In this document: positions 18,825-28,071 of the stretch, piece after piece | How the letters are laid out: each line of letters starts with the position of its first letter | Position numbering within the stretch: the first letter of the stretch is position 1 | Assembly: GCA_943787595.1 (NCBI GenBank) | Contig: CALSNA010000005.1 | Coordinates: 372,001 to 436,000 of the forward strand | Length of the DNA: 64,000 nt | Direction: 5' to 3' | Source of the DNA: an uncultured Pseudomonadales bacterium | Lineage (GTDB): Bacteria > Pseudomonadota > Gammaproteobacteria > Pseudomonadales > Balneatricaceae | The notes under the pieces: model-generated | Told to the model about the DNA's origin: nothing | The model's database searches: none | What the model saw: only the letters and a program-made list of their open reading frames with translations | Translations under genes and position numbers: made by a program

Positions 18825-19679
18825 ATGAAGACAGCTGATCTATCCAATTATATGCTGCATCCGCAGCTAGATAACGATGCCCTTACCCGTACTTTATCTG
18901 GACAGAATCATGAAGGCCAAGAAATAAGTATTGAAGTAGTTACTGAACGGGATTTGACTCTATATCTGAACAAACAAGAAATTGTCACATTAATGACACT
19001 AGGAGACCATCCGCAATATCTGGCAGTGGGTTTTCTCCTGAATCAAAACATGCTCAAGGACGATGATGTAATCCGTGGTATTGATGTTGATGATGAGCTA
19101 GGTGTTATAATCGTTCGCACTGCACGACAGACCAATTATGAAGTTCAACTACAGCGTAAGGTGCGTACTTCTGGCTGTGCTCAGGGTACGATCTTCGGTG
19201 ACCTGATGGAAAAGTTTACTAGCATCAAGTTGACTGACAATATTTACCTTAAAACTAGTTGGTTACATCACCTGCTGAGACAAATTAATACAACTCCCAG
19301 TATTTACCAAAAAGCTGGTGCAATTCATGGCTGTGTACTATGCCAACAACACCAACCACTGTTGTACATGGAAGATGTTGGACGTCACAACGCCATTGAT
19401 AAGATCGCCGGGTATATGCACTTGCATAAAATCACACCACAGGACAAGATTTTTTATACTACCGGGCGCCTGACCAGTGAGATGGTCATTAAGGCAGTGC
19501 AAATGGAAATTCCTATCTTAGTATCTAGATCTGGTTTTACAGCCTGGGGAGTGGAACTGGCTCGACAGGCAGGCTTGACCCTAATAGGCCGCGCTAGAGG
19601 GCGTCAATTTATGGTGCTTTCTGGTGCCCAGAGACTGATATATGATACTGAAAGCAAAATTGATACAAGGGCAATGTAA
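18825..19679 (+). CDS. fdhD: FdhD-type formate dehydrogenase sulfurtransferase
   Basis: This accessory protein (284 residues) transfers sulfur from a cysteine desulfurase to the molybdenum cofactor of formate dehydrogenase before insertion. Family features include TERDLTLYLNKQEIVTLMTLGD near residue 40, LAVGFLLNQ, YMEDVGRHNAIDKIAGYM near residue 180 and ILVSRSGFTAWGVELARQ near residue 230. Where E. coli FdhD has a C-x-x-C pair, this protein has a single cysteine (Cys118 in TSGCAQGT). A second pair, Cys170-x-x-Cys173, appears in IHGCVLCQ. The start has AAGG about ten bases upstream. It overlaps mobA by one base (TAATG). No formate dehydrogenase gene is in the window. Confidence 0.92.
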   Translation: MKTADLSNYMLHPQLDNDALTRTLSGQNHEGQEISIEVVTERDLTLYLNKQEIVTLMTLGDHPQYLAVGFLLNQNMLKDDDVIRGIDVDDELGVIIVRTARQTNYEVQLQRKVRTSGCAQGTIFGDLMEKFTSIKLTDNIYLKTSWLHHLLRQINTTPSIYQKAGAIHGCVLCQQHQPLLYMEDVGRHNAIDKIAGYMHLHKITPQDKIFYTTGRLTSEMVIKAVQMEIPILVSRSGFTAWGVELARQAGLTLIGRARGRQFMVLSGAQRLIYDTESKIDTRAM

Positions 19680-20329
19680 TGCATGGAACTGGGGAACCAT
19701 CAGAGATAGTTGCTATTATCCTAGCGGGCGGTCAAGCTCGGCGTATGGGTGGTGGAGACAAAGCCTTGGTACACTTAGGTGGACTCAGCCTTTTGCAGCA
19801 TATATTGAATCGACTTGAACCCCAAGTGGATACTATCTTGCTCAATGCCAACGGTGATGCCAAACGCTTCAAAGACTATAACCTGCCGGTACAAGCCGAC
19901 TTGGTAAGCGGCTATGCAGGGCCCCTAGCTGGTGTACTAACCGGTATGGACTGGGTCAGAAAAAACCGACCACTATGCCCATGGTTAATTACAGTGGCGG
20001 GCGACACACCATTTTTTCCATTGAATTATGTGGTGCGCATGTGCACCGCAGCAGGACAGCAGGGCACCTTTCTTGCTTGCGCTCAGTATAACACCCGCAC
20101 CCAACCGGTATTTGGCCTGTGGCCTGTCGCTTTATATGATGCTCTCTATACAGCTCTGGTAGACGAGGGCGTGCGCCGTGTGGATCATTTTACATCCCGA
20201 TATCCTATCAGTCATATTGGTTTTAACGAGCTTGGCTATAATCCGTTTTTTAATATCAACTGTGTAACAGATTTGCAGGCTGGAAACCGGTTATGGCATC
20301 GTTTATCATCCCCAAAAGGATCTCACTAG
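19679..20329 (+). CDS. mobA: Molybdenum cofactor guanylyltransferase MobA
   Basis: This enzyme (216 residues) attaches GMP from GTP to molybdopterin, making the guanine dinucleotide form used by DMSO-reductase-family enzymes such as formate dehydrogenase. The nucleotide-binding signature AIILAGGQARRMGGGDKAL lies at residues 12-30. LSGYAGPLAGVL-type substrate residues follow near 80 and a metal-binding ITVAGDTPFFP near 105. It is coupled to fdhD by a TAATG overlap and converges on the mobB-moeA fusion with a three-base gap, so the set forms a molybdenum cofactor cluster. Confidence 0.94.
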   Translation: MHGTGEPSEIVAIILAGGQARRMGGGDKALVHLGGLSLLQHILNRLEPQVDTILLNANGDAKRFKDYNLPVQADLVSGYAGPLAGVLTGMDWVRKNRPLCPWLITVAGDTPFFPLNYVVRMCTAAGQQGTFLACAQYNTRTQPVFGLWPVALYDALYTALVDEGVRRVDHFTSRYPISHIGFNELGYNPFFNINCVTDLQAGNRLWHRLSSPKGSH

Positions 20330-20332
20330 CGC

Positions 20333-22108
20333 TCAAGGAACACCCATAGTGCTGAAAGGAATAAAATCTACTTGACTACCTGCAGGTAAACTAGTTGTGG
20401 CTTCATCTAGCTCAACCAAACCATCGGCTTGAGTCATAGAAGTCAAGATACCCGAACCTTGAGGAGCGCTTTTTTGCAACACGATCTGGCCACTGTTTAA
20501 CATTGCACGTTTAACCCGCACCCATTCCCGTCGCCCCAGTTTTTTATGCAGGTCAAAACCAAGAGTCTGACGGTAGCGGGCAGGCAGTCGCCAGCAACCA
20601 CCAGCCATAGCATTGATCAATGGACCACCAAACATCAAGCAACAGACAGCAGCTGCCACTGGGTTGCCAGGCAACCCCAAAAACAAAGCGGTTCCAACCT
20701 CACCAAAAGCCAGGGGTCGGCCAGGTTTAATAGCTAAACGCCAAAAATGGATTTGGCCCTGCTTGGCCAGCACTGCACCCACATGGTCATGGCTACCCGT
20801 GGCAGCACCACCGGAAGTAATGATTAAATGGTGTGCGCGACTGGCTTGAGTCAGGGCCTGTTGTATGACGTCTGGATCATCAGCCAGAATACCAAGGTCT
20901 GTGACTTGGCAATGATAATTAGCTAATATGCCTCGCAGAATGTAGCGGTTGACATCATGAATTTGATCTGCAGCCAATATTTCACCCGCGTCACGCAATT
21001 CGTTACCGGTAGAAAACAAAGCCACCTTAAGTGGTTGGTAGACCGTTAGCTTACAGTATCCGGCTGCTACCGCCAAACCGATGTCTTGAGGCCGCAATAC
21101 CTGACCTTGTGACAGGATTACGTCTTCCTGTTTAATGTCCTCTCCCCTAGACCGCCAGTTGATATTGGCTTTAACATCCGTTGGAAATACAATCCACTTA
21201 TCGCGACGAGTTATGGCTTCTTGCATCACCACTGTATCTGCGCCCTGCGGCAGACGGGCACCAGTTAAAATACGGATACACTGACCCGACTGTAGAGCAT
21301 GGTTAGCTGAACTGCCGGCACTGGCCTCAATATCGGCCAATTGTAAACAATAACCATGTTGAATCAGGTCATTATGATTACAAGCATAGCCGTCTACAGC
21401 AGCATTATCAAAGCGGGGACTGTCATTCGTACTGATCAAGTTAACGGCCAAACGTTGGTTATACGCTTCTGTTACGGGCAGCTGCATGGAATCGACCGCT
21501 ACATTCGCTACCTTACGTAATCGCTCATAAGCGGCTGATACAGATAAAAGGTTTTGCGTTTGATTGAAGCAGTCATCTACTTTATTAGTGTGGCTTTTAA
21601 TATCATAATCATTCCTAGTACAGTCAGTATCAAGAATAAATTTAGCAATGGCAGCAGTGTCGTTCAGATCCAATTTTGGTACTGTCAAGTGCAAATCGTG
21701 CTGATCGGTAGCTACAGCTAACACATGACTCAATCGCCGGTGCAAAAAGCCATCTGATCTGGCTTGTCGGATAACTTCCAGTTTATTATGCCCTTCATTT
21801 TTAAAGCCCTCTACCAATACCAAATCACAAGATTGTATTTGATATAATAGTTGTTGCAATGATGGTGCTATATGTCCATGGTGTTCTTGCATTAAAGCCA
21901 TCCGTTCAGCAGTGGCCAGCACAACCTGGCAGGCTCCAGCCTGACGATATCGGTAACTGTCACGCCCAGGCTGATCGAGATCAACCTGATGATGCGCTCG
22001 TTTAATGGCAGAAACGCGCAACCCTTGGGTGCTAAAATGAGCAATTAAACGTTCCATCAAGCTTGTTTTACCTGAGTTTTTCCAACCTACAAGACCAAAA
22101 ACCTTCAT
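20333..22108 (-). CDS. MobB-MoeA fusion protein for molybdenum cofactor synthesis
   Basis: Two enzymes are joined in one frame (591 residues). Residues 1 to about 165 are MobB, a P-loop GTP-binding protein that assists guanylylation, with VGWKNSGKTSLMERL at residues 7-21 and DLVLVEGFKNEGHNKLEVIR near 96. After a short linker, residues about 195-591 are MoeA, which inserts molybdate into adenylylated molybdopterin. Its features are RFDNAAVDGYA near 233, a GARLPQGADTVVMQEA loop, FSTGNELRDAGE, the TSGGAATGSHDHV loop and FLGLPGNPVAA. There is no stop or frame change between the halves. The start follows GGAGG by 11 bases. It converges with mobA. Confidence 0.93.
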   Translation of the reverse strand: MKVFGLVGWKNSGKTSLMERLIAHFSTQGLRVSAIKRAHHQVDLDQPGRDSYRYRQAGACQVVLATAERMALMQEHHGHIAPSLQQLLYQIQSCDLVLVEGFKNEGHNKLEVIRQARSDGFLHRRLSHVLAVATDQHDLHLTVPKLDLNDTAAIAKFILDTDCTRNDYDIKSHTNKVDDCFNQTQNLLSVSAAYERLRKVANVAVDSMQLPVTEAYNQRLAVNLISTNDSPRFDNAAVDGYACNHNDLIQHGYCLQLADIEASAGSSANHALQSGQCIRILTGARLPQGADTVVMQEAITRRDKWIVFPTDVKANINWRSRGEDIKQEDVILSQGQVLRPQDIGLAVAAGYCKLTVYQPLKVALFSTGNELRDAGEILAADQIHDVNRYILRGILANYHCQVTDLGILADDPDVIQQALTQASRAHHLIITSGGAATGSHDHVGAVLAKQGQIHFWRLAIKPGRPLAFGEVGTALFLGLPGNPVAAAVCCLMFGGPLINAMAGGCWRLPARYRQTLGFDLHKKLGRREWVRVKRAMLNSGQIVLQKSAPQGSGILTSMTQADGLVELDEATTSLPAGSQVDFIPFSTMGVP

Positions 22109-22509
22109 ACTCTAATCTACCTCCAATGGCTCTACTCAAACGTGAAAAACGAGCCACTAACGGCTTTTACTGTGCTCACAACAGAACTTTTGTTACCCAT
22201 TTAAAAGTAATTAATACACGCCTTGCTAAAATCTTAATCCATTACTACTGACGATAAATAGCTATGATAAAGTCAGAACTGGCATGCGTTCGCCATAGCG
22301 GTTTACGATACGCCAGAGTCAATATTTCAAACAGTGATTACATTCTCTTATCGTAAATTTTACACTGCTAACTAAGCTAAATTAGTTCTGGGTAAAAATA
22401 AGCCTTTGGTATTAAATTTAAATTATAGCCAGCGTCTCTACAGACAAGTTTTTCTGGACTGTTTGTATAAAAAAAATCCCGACATTCAATGCTACCACAT
22501 TAAATTAGC
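22109..22509. other. Intergenic region between nudC and mobB-moeA
   Basis: No gene is recognised; short open frames here lack family features. The stretch carries the mobB-moeA leader and the 3' flank of nudC. No hairpin with a T run is visible. Confidence 0.4.
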
Positions 22510-23334
22510 CTATCTGAGATTAGTTTCAATGTCGCTTACCAACTGATCAATCAGTTGGCGAGCAATAGAGAACTTAGGTGGCAAAATCGGTAGATTATCA
22601 ATAGAAAACCAGTTAGCTGCGGTAATTTCTTTGCCATCAACCTGAATGACACCACTCTGGTAAAGGGCGCTAAAACCAAGCATGAGAGAATGAGGGAAAG
22701 CCCAAGACTGGCTACCGTGATATTGCAAATCAGTTATTTGAATACCTACTTCTTCATGTACTTCACGATGAACAGCTTGCTCTACACTTTCTCCAGCTTC
22801 AATAAAACCAGCAATCGCACTGTAATAACCTGCAGGAAATTTAGTATTGTGGGCCAATAACAAACGATGATCACGCCTTACCAGTACAATCATACATGGT
22901 GACAAACGTGGATATTGCTCGTATTCACATTGCTGGCACTGTAGAACCATGCCCGCCTCATTCAGGTAAAGTTGTGCTGCACAACGGCCACAAAAACGAT
23001 TATTGCGCAGCCAGTGGGATAATTGTAAACCACGTGCCAAGACTGCTGCCTCAGCAGGTTTTGTATCCAGTAACAATTGTCTCGGTCGCCAAAGTTGATA
23101 ATGCAACATTAATGTTGCATTATCAAGCACCCTAAGGTAAACGTCCTGCTGATCCAAGCTAGCAATATAAAGTGGTTGCAATTCAGCAGAAGATGACACA
23201 GGTAACATAATACTAGCCAGCCAATTAGAACTATTTTGTACAATCTGGCCACGCCAGAGATGGAGGTAACGTCGCTCCAGTGGATAAGATATTCGTTCAC
23301 ACTTTGAACGTAAACGGAATAAAGGGAGCGGCAT
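22510..23334 (-). CDS. nudC: NADH pyrophosphatase (NAD+ diphosphatase, decapping enzyme)
   Basis: This Nudix hydrolase (274 residues) splits NAD(H) into NMN(H) and AMP and removes NAD caps from RNA. The zinc ribbon is C-G-R-C ... C-Q-Q-C at about residues 118-136. The Nudix box is GFIEAGESVEQAVHREVHEEVGI near 175. The motif that defines NADH specificity is SQSWAFPHS, compared with the family's usual SQPWPFPxS: two prolines have changed. The ATG at 23334 starts MPLPLFRLRSK. Inside the coding region lies a perfect 32-base palindrome (23095-23126) encoding DNATLMLHYQ. It stands alone, upstream-divergent to nhaB. Confidence 0.92.
   Translation of the reverse strand: MPLPLFRLRSKCERISYPLERRYLHLWRGQIVQNSSNWLASIMLPVSSSAELQPLYIASLDQQDVYLRVLDNATLMLHYQLWRPRQLLLDTKPAEAAVLARGLQLSHWLRNNRFCGRCAAQLYLNEAGMVLQCQQCEYEQYPRLSPCMIVLVRRDHRLLLAHNTKFPAGYYSAIAGFIEAGESVEQAVHREVHEEVGIQITDLQYHGSQSWAFPHSLMLGFSALYQSGVIQVDGKEITAANWFSIDNLPILPPKFSIARQLIDQLVSDIETNLR
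23095..23126. repeat. 32-bp perfect palindrome inside nudC
   Basis: TTGATAATGCAACATT is followed directly by its exact reverse complement, with no spacer. The symmetry stops at both outer flanks (G on each side). It lies in a poorly conserved stretch between the amino-terminal domain and the zinc ribbon, so it does not break the frame. In the mRNA it would form a long stem. Confidence 0.95.
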
Positions 23335-23455
23335 AGCATTGTTCCATGTAATCAGTTAATATGTATTTGGTATTTGCATATCTTTCGATTGTTAACTTAT
23401 GGCTGTAATCTTGCAACTACAATAAGAGTATACCGATATCCAGCGGGATAAAATC

Positions 23456-24955
23456 ATGTCAAATCAATCTTTACCTCAAGCACTGCTAAAAAACTTTTTA
23501 GGCAATTCACCCACTTGGTACAAGCAAGTTATAATTACTTTTTTATTGCTTAATCCATTGATAGTATGGCAAGCAGGCCCAGTAATTGCTAGCTGGATAT
23601 TAATTTTTGAATTTATCTTTACCCTGGCGCTAGCATTAAAATGTTATCCTCTGCAACCAGGTGGACTGCTCGCACTGGAAGCCATTGTCATCGGGCTGGC
23701 TGATCCCCATGGAGTCTACTACGAGGTTAAATCCAATCTTGCGGTTATTTTACTGTTAATGTTTATGGTAGCTGGCATATATTTCATGAAGGATATGCTA
23801 CTCGATCTGTTTACCCGTATTCTACTGGGAGTAAAATCGAAGCTACTACTGTCAATATTGTTTGTTGTGACAGCTGCATTCTTATCCGCTTTCTTAGACG
23901 CTCTGACCGTAACTGCTGTTCTAATAAGTGTCGGTGTTGGTTTTTATACGGTTTATCACCAAACGGTATCAGGTAGTTCATCAACCTATGATCGTAGTAA
24001 CGATGAGCACGTAAATGAAATTAACAGGGATGATCTAGAGCAATTTCGCGCTTTTCTACGTAACCTGATGATGCATGGTGCAGTAGGCACCGCACTAGGT
24101 GGCGTAACCACTCTAGTTGGTGAACCTCAGAATTTGTTGATTGCCGAAAAAGCAGGGTGGAATTTTGTAGAATTTTTCCTGCTAATGGCACCAATAACCA
24201 TGCCAGTATTTGTTGCTGGCGTAATCACGTGCTGGTTTCTTGAACATTTTAAATGGTTCAGTTATGGTGCCGTGCTGCCGGACAGTGTTCGCGTGATCCT
24301 ACAGGATTTTTCCGACAGAGAAACTGCCAAACGCAGTCGGCAAGATCAAGTTGCCATAATGGTTCAGGTCATAGTTGCTTTAATGCTGATATTTGCCCTA
24401 GCTTTCCACGTAGCAGAAGTGGGCTTAATCGGATTGATGATTATTATCCTATTGACTGCATTCAATGGTGTAACTGAGGAACATGACATTGGCCAAGCAT
24501 TTAAGGAAGCATTGCCTTTTACTGCCTTACTAGTTGTATTCTTTGCAGTAGTTACAGTAATTCATGAACAACACCTGTTCAGTCCCATAATTAACTGGGT
24601 GCTGACTTTGGATATTGACTTGCAACCTCAGGTGTTCTTTGTTGCCAACGGCATTTTATCTGCTATCAGTGATAATGTTTTCGTCGCTACTATCTATATT
24701 AATGAGGCCATGAATGCACTAAATTCTGGCATAATAGATCGTGCTCACTTTAATAACCTAGCAATTGCCATTAATACAGGCACCAATATTCCCAGTGTCG
24801 CAACACCTAATGGGCAAGCTGCATTCCTGTTCCTACTGACGTCAGCATTGGCTCCACTGATTCGTCTTTCTTATGGAAAAATGGTATTTATGGCCCTGCC
24901 TTACACCATTGTTATGAGTTTGGTAGGTTACTCAGCTATAGTATTTATGTTGTAG
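23456..24955 (+). CDS. nhaB: Sodium/proton antiporter NhaB
   Basis: This inner-membrane antiporter (499 residues, about 12 hydrophobic segments) expels Na+ in exchange for H+. The amino end [23 protein letters not shown] is typical. [16 protein letters not shown] and [15 protein letters not shown] near residues 140 and 220 and the late [14 protein letters not shown] and [20 protein letters not shown] near 400 and 440 are ion-transporter hallmarks of the NhaB family. It is intact and near the E. coli length. A long perfect palindrome follows the stop by about 70 bases and may end transcription. Such antiporters are usual in marine bacteria. Confidence 0.95.
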   Translation: MSNQSLPQALLKNFLGNSPTWYKQVIITFLLLNPLIVWQAGPVIASWILIFEFIFTLALALKCYPLQPGGLLALEAIVIGLADPHGVYYEVKSNLAVILLLMFMVAGIYFMKDMLLDLFTRILLGVKSKLLLSILFVVTAAFLSAFLDALTVTAVLISVGVGFYTVYHQTVSGSSSTYDRSNDEHVNEINRDDLEQFRAFLRNLMMHGAVGTALGGVTTLVGEPQNLLIAEKAGWNFVEFFLLMAPITMPVFVAGVITCWFLEHFKWFSYGAVLPDSVRVILQDFSDRETAKRSRQDQVAIMVQVIVALMLIFALAFHVAEVGLIGLMIIILLTAFNGVTEEHDIGQAFKEALPFTALLVVFFAVVTVIHEQHLFSPIINWVLTLDIDLQPQVFFVANGILSAISDNVFVATIYINEAMNALNSGIIDRAHFNNLAIAINTGTNIPSVATPNGQAAFLFLLTSALAPLIRLSYGKMVFMALPYTIVMSLVGYSAIVFML

Positions 24956-25025
24956 AAGCAGGTTTGGCAACGTAAACGCAGATTTCCCATATATCGCCAT
25001 TGATTATAACCTTAACCTTGAACAA

Positions 25026-25061
25026 TACCGTCCAACTGGCAGGCCTGCCAGTTGGACGGTA
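25026..25061. terminator. 36-bp perfect palindrome between convergent nhaB and dnaQ, probable bidirectional terminator
   Basis: TACCGTCCAACTGGCAGG is followed immediately by its exact reverse complement, giving 18 bp arms rich in G and C. It is followed by CTTTT on the plus strand but has no long T run on either side. Its place between two convergent genes suggests a shared terminator or transcript-end hairpin. The absence of any spacer and the perfect match are unusual for a terminator. Confidence 0.65.
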
Positions 25062-25105
25062 CTTTTATGGCATGGTTTTCAATATCAATTCAATATATTG
25101 TATAC

Positions 25106-25837
25106 CTAGAATGCCGTTAACCATTCGCAACGGCCACCTGATATTACCTGAAGTTGCTCCAATTTTCGTTGATGGGCTGCCTGTTCTTCAACAGACGCCC
25201 GAATTACTATTCCAACATCTGTTTTAACTGGACGCTGGCCTTGTTCATGTTCAAGCTGGTTAAGACTTGTCACAGATTCTGGCAGTGACTGTAACTTTAG
25301 ATCAGTCTGGCCACCAGTTATCGCCAGGTAAACATCGGCAAGAATTTTAGCATCCAACAATGCACCATGTAACTCACGGTGAGAATTATTAATGCCGTAG
25401 CGCCGACAAAGGGCATCAAGATTATTTTTTTGCCCCGGATGCTTAGCTCGAGCAAGCATAAGGGAATCAGTAATCTGGCAGTGCTGATCCAAGCTGATTT
25501 TCTGTTGCCGAGATGATTGAGCCCAAAGAGCCAATTCATGGTCAAGAAAGCCGACATCAAAGGGAGCATTGTGCATCACTAATTCAGCACCAGCAATAAA
25601 TTGAAGGAGCTCTTGTGCTACCTTGGCAAATATAGGTTTATCGGCCAAAAAAACATCGGTGATACCATGGATAGCCTGAGCCTCCACAGACACGGCACAC
25701 TGTGGGTTAATATACTGATGATAGGTATGGCCAGTCAGACGACGGTTAAGCAATTCAACACAACCTATTTCAATGATACGATCACCACGTGTATGATCCA
25801 GCCCAGTAGTTTCAGTATCGAGCACTACTAATCTCAT
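25106..25837 (-). CDS. dnaQ: DNA polymerase III epsilon subunit (proofreading exonuclease)
   Basis: This is the 3'-5' proofreading exonuclease of the replicative polymerase (243 residues). Exo I is VLDTETTG (Asp7, Glu9). IIEIGCVELLNRRLTG follows. Exo II is HNAPFDVGFLDHEL near residue 94, and Exo III is the HGALLDAKILADVYL segment near residue 160. The carboxy-terminal part, which tethers to the alpha subunit in the family, contains QLEHEQGQRPVKT and a final GGRCEWLTAF. It lies 28 bases downstream of rnhA on the same strand. In E. coli the two are adjacent but divergent, so this orientation differs while the neighbourhood is kept. Confidence 0.95.
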   Translation of the reverse strand: MRLVVLDTETTGLDHTRGDRIIEIGCVELLNRRLTGHTYHQYINPQCAVSVEAQAIHGITDVFLADKPIFAKVAQELLQFIAGAELVMHNAPFDVGFLDHELALWAQSSRQQKISLDQHCQITDSLMLARAKHPGQKNNLDALCRRYGINNSHRELHGALLDAKILADVYLAITGGQTDLKLQSLPESVTSLNQLEHEQGQRPVKTDVGIVIRASVEEQAAHQRKLEQLQVISGGRCEWLTAF

Positions 25838-25865
25838 GGCTTTACACTCCTAGAAAATAAGCAAC

Positions 25866-26309
25866 TCATCTTGGCATATGTTCAACTGCACCCAGATTAG
25901 CTAATTCATCAGCTATTTCGTTTTCACGATGGCCACTATGCCCCTTGATCCAGTGCCATTCAATCTCATGTTGTTTTGTGCATTGATCAAGCTGTTGCCA
26001 TAAATCAGCATTTTTAACCGGTTGCCGAGCTGCATTAAGCCAATTTTTACGCTTCCATTGATTAATCCACTCCATTATGCCTTTGCGAACATATTGGGAA
26101 TCCGTAGTTAACTTAATCTGGCAAGGACGTTTTAAGCTCGCCAAGCCCTGAATGGCCGCTGTCAACTCCATGCGATTATTAGTGGTCATGAATTCCCCAC
26201 CGTGTAAGCGTTTCTCATGGCCTTGATAACGCAACAACACTCCCCAGCCACCCGGTCCAGGATTACCTTTACAGGAGCCATCAGTAAATAATTCTACCCA
26301 TTTTTTCAT
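25866..26309 (-). CDS. rnhA: Ribonuclease HI
   Basis: This enzyme cuts the RNA strand of RNA-DNA hybrids, removing primers and R-loops (147 residues). All four acidic catalytic residues sit at the same numbers as in E. coli: Asp10 ([11 protein letters not shown]), Glu48 ([10 protein letters not shown]), Asp70 (TTDSQYV) and Asp134 (EIADELAN). The basic handle region (QWKRKNW) is present. It lies 26 bases after the methyltransferase gene and 28 before dnaQ, all on one strand. Confidence 0.96.
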   Translation of the reverse strand: MKKWVELFTDGSCKGNPGPGGWGVLLRYQGHEKRLHGGEFMTTNNRMELTAAIQGLASLKRPCQIKLTTDSQYVRKGIMEWINQWKRKNWLNAARQPVKNADLWQQLDQCTKQHEIEWHWIKGHSGHRENEIADELANLGAVEHMPR

Positions 26310-26335
26310 TAGTTATACTATTTTACCCATCTTTT

Positions 26336-27112
26336 TTATTTGGCTTCATAATCTGGCGTTGCATTAGCACCAACTAAACTAAACCGTGGCTTACTCATAA
26401 CAGGTTGCCAACGCGGCCTAAGCAAGTGCACTCGAGTTTGTAATTTGACTGCGGAGAGTACATATCCAGCACCCAGTTGTATACCTCGCTTACTGCAAAA
26501 TTGCTCCATGACATTATCACTTTGTAACCTGCTTGCACGGCTAATCGGTAAGTTAAAAAAAAATGGACAACATGCTAGCTGCTGAAAGCTGAGCAAATTT
26601 AGCCAATCTTGCAGGCGCCTCAGTTGTAAGAAGCGACTGCCCCAGGGGACCCCCATCTTAAATCTTAGCAAACGCCATAATCCCCAACTGCTGAGAGGAT
26701 TAAAGCCAGCTATGATTACACGCCCTCCAGGAGCTATGATACGGGCTACCTCACGCAGCAACTGATGGGGGTTATGACTTATATCAAGGCCGTGGTGGAT
26801 AACTACCAAGTCAGTACTACCGTTTGCCAAAGGCAGTTGATCTGGATGAAAAATAACCCGGCGCCAACAGGTATCCAAGTCATACAGGCACATATCTGGC
26901 TGTAATGACAAGCTACACTGGAAGTTACCTAACATTTTTGACAAAAATTGTTTACCCGGACCAAGATGCACACTGTAATGACCAAAAGCATGCACTGCTA
27001 ATGATTCAATAACTTGCTGTTCTCTGGCACAAAACGCTTGGCCCAGGGGTGTTTCAAACCATACTTTAAGCGCCTTGCTTGCATCACTAAAAGCAGTGTC
27101 CCAATTAGCCAT
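26336..27112 (-). CDS. SAM-dependent methyltransferase (YafS-like)
   Basis: This is a class I methyltransferase of unknown substrate (258 residues). The domain starts FGHYSVHLGP near residue 50. Its acidic post-I loop is seen in NGSTDLVVIHHGLDISHNPHQLLREVARIIAPGGRVIIAGFNPLS (residues about 95-140), the usual methyltransferase-11 pattern. The same gene sits beside rnhA and gloB in E. coli (yafS), which supports orthology. I chose the ATG at 27112 because GAGGA lies about eight bases upstream. A TTG five codons earlier has no such site. The rest of the carboxy end is not recognised. Confidence 0.87.
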   Translation of the reverse strand: MANWDTAFSDASKALKVWFETPLGQAFCAREQQVIESLAVHAFGHYSVHLGPGKQFLSKMLGNFQCSLSLQPDMCLYDLDTCWRRVIFHPDQLPLANGSTDLVVIHHGLDISHNPHQLLREVARIIAPGGRVIIAGFNPLSSWGLWRLLRFKMGVPWGSRFLQLRRLQDWLNLLSFQQLACCPFFFNLPISRASRLQSDNVMEQFCSKRGIQLGAGYVLSAVKLQTRVHLLRPRWQPVMSKPRFSLVGANATPDYEAK

Positions 27113-27276
27113 AACGATATTCCTCAATTAATGACATCATACTGCATGCAGCTATTATTGAGCAAATACTCAGCTTAACTTAGAAAAAAATGCCAATAGG
27201 TGAAAAAAATGGCAAAATGTAAACCAATTATACGTAAGCTTTTAAATAGTTAAGTCAAACTGAGAAAATAGCAACG

Positions 27277-28071
27277 ATGACACAATATATACAGATTTAT
27301 CCCCTTCCTGCCTTTGAGGATAACTATATCTGGTGCTTGCGCCAAGGCGATTTGCCAACAGTTGTCATAGTCGATCCAGGTGATGCAGAGGTAGTCTTGC
27401 AGCATCTTGAGAATAAATCATTACAGTTACAAGCCATTTTAGTGACACATCATCATGTGGATCATACACACGGCATTGAACGACTAAAACAAGAATATGG
27501 AACAGTGCCAGTTTTTGGTCCTGCCAACAGTCCTTGCAACAGCATTACACAACCCATGAAACATGGGCAAACCATATCCTTGTTAAATCTGAAGCTAAAA
27601 ATTATTGCAGTTCCCGGACACACTCTGGATCACATTGCTTACTATGCTCAAGAAGATGAGTTTCTTCTTTGTGGCGATACACTTTTCATGGCAGGTTGTG
27701 GACGAGTTTTTGAAGGTACGCCAAGCCAGTTACAGAGTTCGTTAAATCAATTGACTAAACTTCCAGGTACAGTAAGGGTATATCCTACCCATGAATATAC
27801 CCTGGCTAATCTAGCATTTGCTCAGACTGTAGAGCCCTGCAACGAAATGATTGCTACAGTTATACAGCGATGTAAAGCTTTACGTCGCAATGGTCAGCCA
27901 ACCTTGCCAAGTACTATCGCTCAAGAATTGGTAATCAACCCGTTTTTACGCCTAGATGTCACAGCAGTGTTACAACAGGCAATTGACTACGGGGACAAAC
28001 ATCTTGGCATCAAAGTTAAGGACAAAATATCCTGCTTTACAGTGCTAAGGCAATGGAAAAACAATTTTTAG
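27277..28071 (+). CDS. gloB: Hydroxyacylglutathione hydrolase (glyoxalase II)
   Basis: This metallo-beta-lactamase-fold hydrolase (264 residues) turns S-lactoylglutathione into lactate and glutathione, the second step of methylglyoxal detoxification. The metal-binding motif THHHVDHTHG is at residues 57-66. The later ligands appear in VPGHTLDHIAY, LCGDTLFMAGCGRVFEG and YPTHEYTLANLAFA. It is divergent from the methyltransferase-rnhA-dnaQ run, with a 164-base shared upstream region. Confidence 0.95.
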   Translation: MTQYIQIYPLPAFEDNYIWCLRQGDLPTVVIVDPGDAEVVLQHLENKSLQLQAILVTHHHVDHTHGIERLKQEYGTVPVFGPANSPCNSITQPMKHGQTISLLNLKLKIIAVPGHTLDHIAYYAQEDEFLLCGDTLFMAGCGRVFEGTPSQLQSSLNQLTKLPGTVRVYPTHEYTLANLAFAQTVEPCNEMIATVIQRCKALRRNGQPTLPSTIAQELVINPFLRLDVTAVLQQAIDYGDKHLGIKVKDKISCFTVLRQWKNNF

